A DNA stretch of 7,289 bases, taken from assembly GCA_003486945.1 (NCBI GenBank), contig DNFL01000181.1:1-7289 (forward strand). Reading direction: 5' to 3'. The notes under the pieces are model-generated. The model was not told where the DNA came from and made no database searches. It saw only the letters and a program-made list of their open reading frames with translations. The position numbers and the translations under genes were made by a program. This document shows positions 1 to 5,593 of the stretch, one piece after another (within the stretch, counting starts at the first letter, position 1; each line of letters starts with the position of its first letter). The DNA comes from Hyphomonas sp. (GTDB lineage: Bacteria; Pseudomonadota; Alphaproteobacteria; Caulobacterales; Hyphomonadaceae).

Positions 1-1
1 C

Positions 2-1210
2 CCGGAAACTGCCGTCCAGATTGCACTCGCCAACAACGCCCGCGTCCAGGCCGCCTATGAGGGCCTCGGGATCGCGAAGGCCGATTTTTCTGCCGCCCTG
101 GTTCCGGCCAATCCTGTTGCCCGCATTTTCACGCTGTCTCCGGACGGTGGGGGCGCCGACACGTTCACGGCGGGCCTGGGCTTCGATCTCCTTGGCCTCG
201 TGACACTTCCCGCCAACCGCTCGGTGGGCGAGGCAGAATTTGAAGCTGCAAAAGCAGAACTCGCCGCGAACCTTCTTACCGTAGGGGGAAACGCGCGCGG
301 CGCGCTGATCGATTACATCGCAGCTCAGCAGGAAGCCGATCTCGTAGCGCAGGCGGCCGATACCGCCGAAGCCTCCGCTTTTGCTGCAGACAGGCTTTAT
401 GAGGCAGGCAACATTGCTAAAGTCGAACGTGATCAGGAAGCCCTTTTTGCCGCTCGCATTGGCATCCTGAGAGCAGAAGCGGGCGCCGCGCTTGTGCCAG
501 CGCGCGAACGTCTGATCGCTGCGCTTGCCCTCACCCCTGAACAGGCGGGTCGCCTTCAGACGATCCGGAGACTCCCGGCGCCGCCGAAGGAACCCCTCGA
601 CATCGAAGGCCTGGAAGACAAGGTCATCTCGTCGAGCTCCGACCTTGCGATCGCGTCCGGCGCCCTTCGCGCAGCCGAAGCACGGCGCAGCATCTCATGG
701 CTGACATCGTTGCTACCTGGCCTATCGGTCGAGGCAGAGTGGGAACGCGAAGAAGGAAACTGGAGCACGGGCTTTGGACTGCAAGGACGCTTGCCGCTGG
801 TCGATCTAGGCGGTGCCGGCCGTTTGCGGGACACCTCGATGCAACGCCAGCGCACCGCCATTGCCGAGGCGCTCAACCTCGAACTTCGATCCGAGGCTCG
901 CGCACGCTTTGCATCAGCCGAAGCTGCCCGACAAATTGCTGAGATTCACCGCACATCGATCCTGCCGCTCTCTGCGGACGTCTTCGAGGGCATGCAGCTT
1001 GATTTCAATGCGATGCAGATCGGGATTTTTGATCTCCTGAAAGCGCGCAGCGATCGGTTGGATGCTGGATTGCAGAGTATTCGGGCGACCGCAGGCTATT
1101 GGCGCGCCCAATCCGACCTCGACTTGCTGCTGGCCGGCCTTCGCTCCGCCGCTCCAGCCGCCAACACGCCAGTACCCCTCGCCGCCAGCCCCGTCGCGGC
1201 TGGTCACTAG
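2..1210 (+). CDS. TolC-family outer membrane efflux protein, 5' partial
   Basis: Outer-membrane channel of the TolC/CusC/CzcC type, which forms the exit duct of tripartite efflux pumps. The frame is open from base 2 and reads 402 residues before TAG. The GTG at 200 is an internal codon, not the start, because clear family sequence lies before it (AVQIALANNARVQAAYEG). Family members are usually 420-480 residues, so probably only the signal peptide and a few dozen residues are missing. Long Ala/Glu/Arg-rich helices, typical of the periplasmic coiled-coil barrel, alternate with short beta stretches such as GFGLQGRLPLVDLG. The C-terminal helix YWRAQSDLDLLLAG is also characteristic. The oxidase gene starts 16 nt downstream, and the copper context suggests a role in copper or heavy-metal export. 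The substrate is inferred from neighbours only. Confidence 0.88.
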   Translation, partial: PETAVQIALANNARVQAAYEGLGIAKADFSAALVPANPVARIFTLSPDGGGADTFTAGLGFDLLGLVTLPANRSVGEAEFEAAKAELAANLLTVGGNARGALIDYIAAQQEADLVAQAADTAEASAFAADRLYEAGNIAKVERDQEALFAARIGILRAEAGAALVPARERLIAALALTPEQAGRLQTIRRLPAPPKEPLDIEGLEDKVISSSSDLAIASGALRAAEARRSISWLTSLLPGLSVEAEWEREEGNWSTGFGLQGRLPLVDLGGAGRLRDTSMQRQRTAIAEALNLELRSEARARFASAEAARQIAEIHRTSILPLSADVFEGMQLDFNAMQIGIFDLLKARSDRLDAGLQSIRATAGYWRAQSDLDLLLAGLRSAAPAANTPVPLAASPVAAGH

Positions 1211-1226
1211 CTTTACCGGAGTTTCC

Positions 1227-2555
1227 ATGACGAATCACCCGTTCAATCTGAACCGGCGCGGCTTGTTGCTTGCCGCAGGCGTGGCAGCGAGCGCAGCAGC
1301 TTTTGCTCAGAAAGCCGACGCCGCTGGAGCCGAAGCCACCAGTGTTCTGCACAATCAAAAGTACGATCCCGGTCTTCCGGGCACGCATTATACCCCAGTC
1401 ACCGTCCCTAATGGAAAGGCAATCGCATTCCAGGTTGTGGACAGCGTGAAGGTCTTTCATCTGACGATCCAGGAGTTCGACCAGGAATTTGCAAAGGGTT
1501 TGACGGCGAAAGTGTGGGGCTTCAACGGGGTCGGAGCGGGCGCTGTGCTGGAAGCCGTGGAAGGCGACCGGGTGCGAATCTATGTGACCAACAAGCTGAA
1601 AGCCCCCACATCCGTTCACTGGCACGGCTTCATTCTACCGTCCGGCATGGACGGGGTTGGCGGTCTTTCTCAGAAGAACATACCGCCTGGTGAAACCTGG
1701 ATATACGAATGGACGATCGTCCAGCATGGAACACTGATGTTCCACGCCCATCACGACGAGATGGCGCAGATGGGCCTCGGCTTGACGGGAATGTTTGTCG
1801 TGCATCCGCGGAAACCAAAGCGCCGGGTGGATCGCGACTTTGCGATCTTGCTTCACGAATGGAAAATACGGCCCGGGGCACGCCGGCCAGACCCCAACGA
1901 GATGACCGATTTCAACATCTTCACGCTCAACGGCAAGGTGTTCCCAGCCACTGAGCCGCTTGTCGCTCGCCAGGGCCAGAAAGTCCGTATCCGCTTTGGA
2001 AATCTCGGCATGCAGAATCATCACCCCATGCACATACACGGCCACTCCTGGACCGTCACGGAAACCGATGGCGGCGAAATCCCCGCAGCTGGCCGCTGGC
2101 CGGAGACAACCGTGCTTGTTCCTGTCGGCAGTACACGGACGGTCGAGTTTGAAGCCGAACACCCTGGCGACTGGGCAATGCATTGCCACATGCTGCACCA
2201 CCTGATGAACCAGATGGGGCATGGCGTGCCGAACATGATTGGTGCTGATACCGACGCGCTCGCGGCGCGGACGGCAGACCTTCTGCCCGGCTCGATGATC
2301 ATGGGATCAACCGGCATGGGCGACCACGGAAGCCATGTGGAGATGGGGCATATGGCGGTGCCAGAGAACTCTATCCCCATGGTCGGGCTGATGGGTCCGC
2401 GGGACTATATTCCCATGGGCGGGCTTGTCAGTATCCTGAAGGTTCGCGCGGGCATCACAAACTATAACGACCCCGGCTGGTATGAAAATCCGCCGGGCAC
2501 CGAAGCCCGCGCTGCGCGAAGCGAAGAGCTTGCGCGCGACGGCATCAAAATCTGA
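1227..2555 (+). CDS. Tat-exported multicopper oxidase (copper oxidase)
   Basis: Periplasmic multicopper oxidase of 442 residues, probably oxidising Cu(I) to less toxic Cu(II) with O2 as acceptor. The start is ATG 1227, with CGGAG at 1217-1221 five bases upstream. Longer in-frame starts run back into the preceding gene. A twin-arginine signal is visible (NRRGLLLAAG, residues 9-18, then an Ala-rich stretch). All four copper-binding motifs are present: HWHG 131-134, HAHHDEM 173-179, HPMHIHGH 266-273 and HCHMLHHLMNQM 319-330. The last fits HCHxxxHxxxxM with type-1 ligands H266, C320, H325 and M330, and eight His remain for the trinuclear centre. Only two cupredoxin-like regions (about 60-195 and 200-345) are evident. 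A Met/His-rich segment follows at about 350-390, as in copper-resistance oxidases. The exact role is inferred from family and context. Confidence 0.93.
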   Translation: MTNHPFNLNRRGLLLAAGVAASAAAFAQKADAAGAEATSVLHNQKYDPGLPGTHYTPVTVPNGKAIAFQVVDSVKVFHLTIQEFDQEFAKGLTAKVWGFNGVGAGAVLEAVEGDRVRIYVTNKLKAPTSVHWHGFILPSGMDGVGGLSQKNIPPGETWIYEWTIVQHGTLMFHAHHDEMAQMGLGLTGMFVVHPRKPKRRVDRDFAILLHEWKIRPGARRPDPNEMTDFNIFTLNGKVFPATEPLVARQGQKVRIRFGNLGMQNHHPMHIHGHSWTVTETDGGEIPAAGRWPETTVLVPVGSTRTVEFEAEHPGDWAMHCHMLHHLMNQMGHGVPNMIGADTDALAARTADLLPGSMIMGSTGMGDHGSHVEMGHMAVPENSIPMVGLMGPRDYIPMGGLVSILKVRAGITNYNDPGWYENPPGTEARAARSEELARDGIKI

Positions 2556-2577
2556 AACACCATCGATGGAGACTGGA

Positions 2578-3213
2578 ATGAAGTTAACAAGAAGTCTGAT
2601 GGCGCTAGCTGCTGTCAGCATCACGTTCGCGCTCACTGCCTGCGCGGAGAGCTCGCATCCTTCCGGTCACGGTACCGAACATGATCCGAACCAGCATGGA
2701 TCAGCGCCTCATGAAGAAATGCTCGATGCTGCTGAACCCGGCATGAATGCCCATGAAGGACACGACATGCAGGTGACTGAAGAAAACACTCCGGTTGCAA
2801 CCCCGTCTTCAACCAAAGCCGACGAAGTCGTAGCGCCAGCTCCAGTCTCCGCCCAAGATGATGACGCGGCAGGATCTGCCGCGGCCGCTCCCGCATCGAC
2901 GCAAGGTGCGGCTGACCAGCATACTTCGAAGAAGCAGATGACAGTAAAAACATCCATTGCCGATCGAGCAACGGTAACCGGATCTGTAACCCGGATAGAC
3001 CTGGAGTTTGGACACGAAATGAAACTTGTCGGGGCTACGCTCAGTTCACTGGCAGGCGACAGGATTGATGTCCGCATTGAGTCGGAGAAGTTCACAGATC
3101 GGGCAAGCGTCAACTTTGAGATGCTCGAGCCAGACGATTACACATTTACATGGCGCGCCGATGCGGGTGATCACGAAATGAGTGGATCGCTCAGGTTCAC
3201 AGTTGAGCAGTGA
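2578..3213 (+). CDS. Copper-binding lipoprotein with His-rich segment and CopC-like domain
   Basis: Probable periplasmic copper-binding lipoprotein of 211 residues. ATG 2578 is chosen because GGAGA at 2568-2572 precedes it. An earlier in-frame ATG at 2482 lies inside the oxidase gene and would hide the signal peptide. Residues 1-22 form a lipoprotein signal with lipobox LTAC (Cys22). Residues 27-64 hold seven His and three Met, a likely metal-binding tether. Residues 66-118 are an Ala/Pro/Asp-rich linker. The C-terminal 90 residues resemble CopC: IDLEFGHEMKLVGATL, then YTFTWRADAGDHEMSGSLRFTV, where D198-H199 matches the usual DGH copper-site pair. The N-terminal His ligand of classical CopC is absent at the domain start, so any Cu(II) site differs. 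It is the third gene of the copper operon, 22 nt after the oxidase. The lipoprotein call is firm; the CopC relationship is by motif reading. Confidence 0.82.
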   Translation: MKLTRSLMALAAVSITFALTACAESSHPSGHGTEHDPNQHGSAPHEEMLDAAEPGMNAHEGHDMQVTEENTPVATPSSTKADEVVAPAPVSAQDDDAAGSAAAAPASTQGAADQHTSKKQMTVKTSIADRATVTGSVTRIDLEFGHEMKLVGATLSSLAGDRIDVRIESEKFTDRASVNFEMLEPDDYTFTWRADAGDHEMSGSLRFTVEQ

Positions 3214-3225
3214 GTGAGTCCTCCT

Positions 3226-3239
3226 AGAGCGTCTGCTCT
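3226..3239 (+). terminator. Weak hairpin after the copper operon
   Basis: AGAGC (3226-3230) and GCTCT (3235-3239) form a 5-bp stem around a GTCT loop, 12 nt after the CopC-like stop codon. No T-run follows, so this is at best a weak terminator or mRNA end structure. Confidence 0.25.
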
Positions 3240-3455
3240 CTTCAAACCGATCTGCACCTGTATCGTCGGTCCATAGATAACTTAAAACTACATGCGCGCC
3301 GCTAGTTCAAGCGCGGAGTGAACGTCTGAAATCGGAGCTGAATTGCCGGAGTCCTCAGCAAGGGAGCAGCAGCGAAGGGCCAGGTCGGCTCCGATAGTCG
3401 GTTTCGACGTCCGGCGGGGTCGCCTCTATCCGGTCGTTTAATCACATCATCAGCA

Positions 3456-3490
3456 CCAGGCCGGACTTCGCCGATAACGGTCAGGCCTGG
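3456..3490 (-). terminator. Nested hairpin after the minus-strand secreted-protein gene
   Basis: Read on the minus strand, CCAGGCC (3490-3484) pairs with GGCCTGG (3462-3456), and a small CCG-TTAT-CGG hairpin lies inside the loop. It begins three bases after the stop codon of the minus-strand gene. No T-tract follows, so terminator function is uncertain; the position is the main argument. Confidence 0.35.
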
Positions 3491-3493
3491 ACT

Positions 3494-3913
3494 TCAGCAA
3501 TCCCCGTCACGCTGAAGCGATATTCTCGCGGTCACACGTTGGCGGCTACCGAGTCCGTCTGTGTTCAACAGAGCGCCGCCCGATACTGTTAGCGGCGTCT
3601 GCCCGGCACTTAAGACTGTGAACGTCCCCTCCACCAGCGTACCCAAACAACTGACGTCGTAGACGCCACCCCCCAGCGTCGAAGTGCTGCAGGCCGAGTT
3701 GAAATCATTGAGATAAGCCGCCACTACGTGCACCGGGTCGCGGAAATCCTCCATGTCGGCGAGGCACACCTGCTCCGATCCGCTACCATGGTCGGCCGAC
3801 CAGGTCAGCGTGTACTTGCCCGCCATCAAGCCCGAGCCGCCCTGCGCCAGCGCTGCCCCCGAAAATCCGGCCATGACCAGCGCCAACACGCCGCCAAACA
3901 TTTTAACGCGCAT
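3494..3913 (-). CDS. Small secreted four-cysteine protein, DUF3617-like
   Basis: A 139-residue exported protein of unknown function. Residues 1-23 are a clear Sec signal peptide ending ALA before Gln24. The mature part is about 116 residues with cysteines at 50, 75, 89 and the last residue 139. The layout is a short Gly-Lys-Tyr-Thr-Leu-Thr-Trp strand, a first Cys, a second Cys after about 25 residues, a third after 14, and a Cys at the extreme C-terminus. This is reminiscent of periplasmic DUF3617 proteins, but that assignment is tentative. The start at 3913 has GGGGAG (minus strand, 3928-3923) nine bases upstream, which favours it over Met5. It is transcribed away from the IS remnant and convergently with the copper operon. 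No functional link to either neighbour can be shown. Confidence 0.72.
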   Translation of the reverse strand: MRVKMFGGVLALVMAGFSGAALAQGGSGLMAGKYTLTWSADHGSGSEQVCLADMEDFRDPVHVVAAYLNDFNSACSTSTLGGGVYDVSCLGTLVEGTFTVLSAGQTPLTVSGGALLNTDGLGSRQRVTARISLQRDGDC

Positions 3914-4062
3914 TCGATCTGACTCCCCGTATATGCCATTCCTACGTGAGCGCTATGTGCAACGGAAGAGCCAGCACCAGCGAGGACAGTCCCGCGCACG
4001 GATTGCACCTACGCGCGCTTTGAAACGGGACCGAAGCCGAACCCCGCAAGATCAATACTAGG

Positions 4063-4355
4063 TGTTTCGTCCCACGGAGTGATGGAATCGCGATAACCGC
4101 AAGTCCATCATGGAGGAGCGCCTTATGGGACAGGTTCTACACAGCTGCGCCACGACCACGCACGCCGTCAGAAAGGCAATACAGCGATCGCAGGCTTCGG
4201 TCGCGGAGCTCGCCGAACAGTACGGCGTGAACCAGAAGACTGTGCGCAAGTGGCGGACACGGGCGAGCGGCGCGGCAGGCGGCCAGCGGAAGGCTTCACC
4301 CACAAGCGGAGCAAAGACGTGGCCCTGGAGGTGTTTCGCAACATTGCGTGATTGA
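4063..4355 (+). mobile_element. IS481-type insertion sequence remnant
   Basis: The 5' portion of an IS481-family element: an untranslated leader followed by the first third or less of the transposase gene. The left end may lie near TGTTTCGTCCC at 4063, which begins with the TGT common in IS481 ends, but this is a guess. I found no matching inverted copy of that sequence downstream, so the right end is lost. The DDE catalytic domain is entirely missing, so the element cannot move by itself. Confidence 0.5.
4125..4355 (+). pseudogene. IS481-type transposase, N-terminal fragment
   Basis: The start ATG 4125 has GGAGGAG at 4112-4118 six bases upstream. The reading frame begins MGQVLHSCATTTHAVRKAIQ and continues SVAELAEQYGVNQKTVRKWR, the N-terminal helix-turn-helix that IS481 transposases use to bind their ends. 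Family members run to roughly 300 or more residues with a DDE integrase core; here similarity stops after about 55 residues and the frame ends at TGA 4353-4355 with unrelated residues. From about 4265 the reading frame shifted by two (stop TGA 4349-4351) looks more protein-like (GFTHKRSKDVALEVFRNIA). This suggests a junction with other DNA or a frameshift near 4260-4270. The 76-residue product is not expected to be a working transposase, though the DNA-binding domain itself looks intact. Confidence 0.72.
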
Positions 4356-4635
4356 TTTTCGGCGGGTTGATCCTTTGAGGGAGCTTCAGGCAAAAAAGCC
4401 GAACAAATAATCCGCTGACGAACTATTTAAACGCCTTCTCCTCCCATGCCTTTTCGCGGGCGGTCCCTTACCTGCCGCACTGCTGGAAGAGACTTAGTAC
4501 TGCGTTTCGGGCAGCGCACGGTTGAACAAACCTGAACCACCCGTTCAAACCGCGTTCAGTAGCGGCGCTTCATCACTCTGCCTGTCCGGGCGCTTCTTCT
4601 TCACCGGCGCAAGACGCAAACACAGGAGTGTGAAC
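4356..4635 (+). promoter_or_regulatory. Upstream region of the curli operon
   Basis: A 280-nt non-coding stretch that must contain the curli promoter if transcription starts locally. No convincing -35/-10 pair is visible. There is an A/T-richer patch at about 4390-4430 (an A6 run at 4392-4397 and TATTTA at 4424-4429). A striking array of four TGAAC/GTTCA pentamers at 4523-4558 is listed separately. The end supplies the csgA ribosome site AGGAG (4624-4628). Confidence 0.4.
4523..4558. promoter_or_regulatory. Helically phased TGAAC/GTTCA array (candidate operator)
   Basis: TGAAC occurs at 4523 and 4533, and its reverse complement GTTCA at 4543 and 4554. The start-to-start steps are 10, 10 and 11 bp, so all four half-sites would lie on the same helix face, and the outer and inner pairs each make an inverted repeat. 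It sits 78-113 bp upstream of the csgA start codon. The layout suggests binding by dimers of a regulator or response regulator. The protein is unknown. Confidence 0.42.
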
Positions 4636-5142
4636 ATGAAACGACTTCTTTCGACTACCGCCGCAGCTCTGCTGGTCTTCAGCCTCGGCGCTGCACATGC
4701 TGACCCGCGCAACCGGGTGCAGATTGACCAGCGTGGCTATAACAACGGCGCGGCTGCCGCCCAGCAGGGCGCGCGCAATGGCACGGTCGTGGTGCAGGGC
4801 GGCAACGGGCATTATGCGCAGGGCGTGCAGTCCGGCTACAACAACTTCCTGCGCATGGACCAGTATGGCACGCGCAACAGTGTCGGCACGATGCAGATCG
4901 GTTCGAACAACCTCGCCGTGACCGGACAGGACGGGCGCAATTTGCGCGCCGATACGCTGCAGACGGGGCATAATAACGTATCCGGCATTGCGCAGATCGG
5001 CCGGAACAACACGGCGGTGGCCGACCAGGATGGCTGGAACAACTCTTCCGCAATCATCCAGGTGGGCAATGGCCAGGATGTGACGGTGCGCCAGCGCGGC
5101 GAGGGCAATATCTCGGTGGTTGTGCAGAGCGGATATAACTGA
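4636..5142 (+). CDS. csgA: Major curlin subunit (CsgA-like functional amyloid)
   Basis: Secreted amyloid subunit expected to polymerise into curli fibres on the cell surface. It is 168 residues; the signal peptide is residues 1-22 (ends AHA, mature protein begins DPRNR). ATG 4636 is supported by AGGAG at 4624-4628. A TTG start at 4522 would place 38 extra residues before the signal peptide, so it is rejected. The mature part is almost wholly curlin repeat: Gln at 32, 43, 54 and every 11 residues to 164, thirteen in all, each with Gly two residues later, and Asn five residues after most of them. Each 11-residue unit should form one beta strand and turn of a beta-solenoid. There is no Cys. It is the first gene of the operon, followed by a strong hairpin and csgH. 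The A/B subunit naming is by length and order; nucleator and fibre subunit could be swapped. Confidence 0.88.
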   Translation: MKRLLSTTAAALLVFSLGAAHADPRNRVQIDQRGYNNGAAAAQQGARNGTVVVQGGNGHYAQGVQSGYNNFLRMDQYGTRNSVGTMQIGSNNLAVTGQDGRNLRADTLQTGHNNVSGIAQIGRNNTAVADQDGWNNSSAIIQVGNGQDVTVRQRGEGNISVVVQSGYN

Positions 5143-5150
5143 CGCGCCGC

Positions 5151-5178
5151 GCGGGGGGGCGATGCCTCGCCTCCCCGC
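5151..5178 (+). promoter_or_regulatory. Strong intercistronic hairpin between csgA and csgH
   Basis: Positions 5151-5162 and 5167-5178 pair as a 12-bp, nearly all G-C stem with one G-U pair (5157 with 5172) and a TGCC tetraloop. It begins nine bases after the csgA stop. No T-run follows (AAAGGCCC), so it is not a standard intrinsic terminator. It more plausibly blocks 3' exonuclease decay of the csgA message or partly attenuates read-through, giving more csgA than csgH and csgB. Confidence 0.6.
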
Positions 5179-5207
5179 AAAGGCCCGAAGCTCAGGGAGC
5201 TGAACCC

Positions 5208-5582
5208 ATGCTGAAACTTGCACCCCTTGCGGCGATTGCCGCTGTGACAGCCTGCGCCGCGCAGACGCAGACCCTGCCTTATACGGACTATCCGGCCTAT
5301 TCCGGCGTCAGCTGCGATATCCGCGAAACGCGCACGGCGCACGGGACGCGGCTGGAAGCGACGGCGCAGACGGAACGGTGGCTGCGCGGCGATTATGACT
5401 TCGTGATCACTGCGGCGGGCTCCGGTGGATCTTCCGACATCGGACAATCCGGGCCGGTGGACCTCGCGGCCGGGCAGCGTGACACGGTGGGCCTCGCGGA
5501 GATTTCGAACCGGAATTACCGGGCCGTTCTGACACTCAGTGATGCTGGCGGCGTGGTTTGCCGCCGCGAAATCAGGTCTTAG
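5208..5582 (+). CDS. csgH: Curli chaperone CsgH (CsgC-like family)
   Basis: Periplasmic chaperone of the CsgC-like family, which keeps curlin subunits from forming amyloid before export. It is 124 residues, with ATG 5208 preceded by GGGAG at 5195-5199. The region from Cys36 (SCDIRETRT) to Cys118 (VVCRREIRS) fits the small Ig-like beta-sandwich of this family, with alternating strands (TRLEATAQTERW, GDYDFVITAAG, YRAVLTLSDAGG) and a Gly/Ser-rich loop GSGGSSD. The two Cys bracket the domain and may form a disulfide. The N-terminus is a hydrophobic signal with only Lys3 as charge. VTAC at 13-16 fits a lipobox, so it could be a lipoprotein, although ordinary signal-peptidase cleavage nearby is also possible. 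It lies between the two curlin genes; its stop overlaps the next gene's ribosome site. The family assignment is from memory of the pattern. Confidence 0.75.
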   Translation: MLKLAPLAAIAAVTACAAQTQTLPYTDYPAYSGVSCDIRETRTAHGTRLEATAQTERWLRGDYDFVITAAGSGGSSDIGQSGPVDLAAGQRDTVGLAEISNRNYRAVLTLSDAGGVVCRREIRS

Positions 5583-5593
5583 GAGATATCCTC

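Larger units (their letters stand above)
3214..3493. other. Non-coding gap with a spaced inverted repeat
   Basis: This 280-nt stretch holds no recognisable gene, tRNA or transposon end. It lies between the ends of a plus-strand and a minus-strand gene, so no promoter is required in it. Besides the small hairpins at its two ends, ATCGGAGCTGA (3331-3341) is matched by TCGGCTCCGAT (3385-3395) as an inverted repeat, 10 of 11 positions plus one possible G-U pair, with 43 nt between the arms. This could fold as an RNA element or be a remnant of an older insertion; nothing distinguishes these. Confidence 0.4.

Noticed and set aside
200..1210. GTG at 200 as the start of the efflux protein
   Set aside because: The frame is open and family-like back to base 2; the gene simply begins before the window.
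1005..1625. 206-residue minus-strand open frame opposite the efflux/oxidase junction
   Set aside because: It spans two convincing plus-strand genes, has no recognisable domain, and is a by-product of GC-rich codon use.
2482..2577. Upstream start for the CopC-like lipoprotein
   Set aside because: It would overlap the oxidase and put 32 charged residues before the lipoprotein signal; ATG 2578 has a good ribosome site.
3914..4062. Promoter for the minus-strand secreted protein (a TTGCAC on the minus strand near 3955)
   Set aside because: No -10 hexamer lies at a normal distance from it; the stretch otherwise shows nothing recognisable.
4522..4635. TTG start extending csgA by 38 residues
   Set aside because: It displaces the signal peptide from the N-terminus and overlaps the TGAAC/GTTCA array; ATG 4636 has AGGAG in position.
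4636..5142. Regular repeats as a CRISPR or DNA satellite
   Set aside because: The 33-nt periodicity is at protein level with varied codons inside an open frame; there are no identical repeats with spacers.
4573..5223. 216-residue minus-strand open frame opposite csgA
   Set aside because: It mirrors the repetitive curlin codons; its periodic Arg/His/Val pattern is the antisense of the Gln-Gly repeats, and csgA has signal peptide, ribosome site and repeats.
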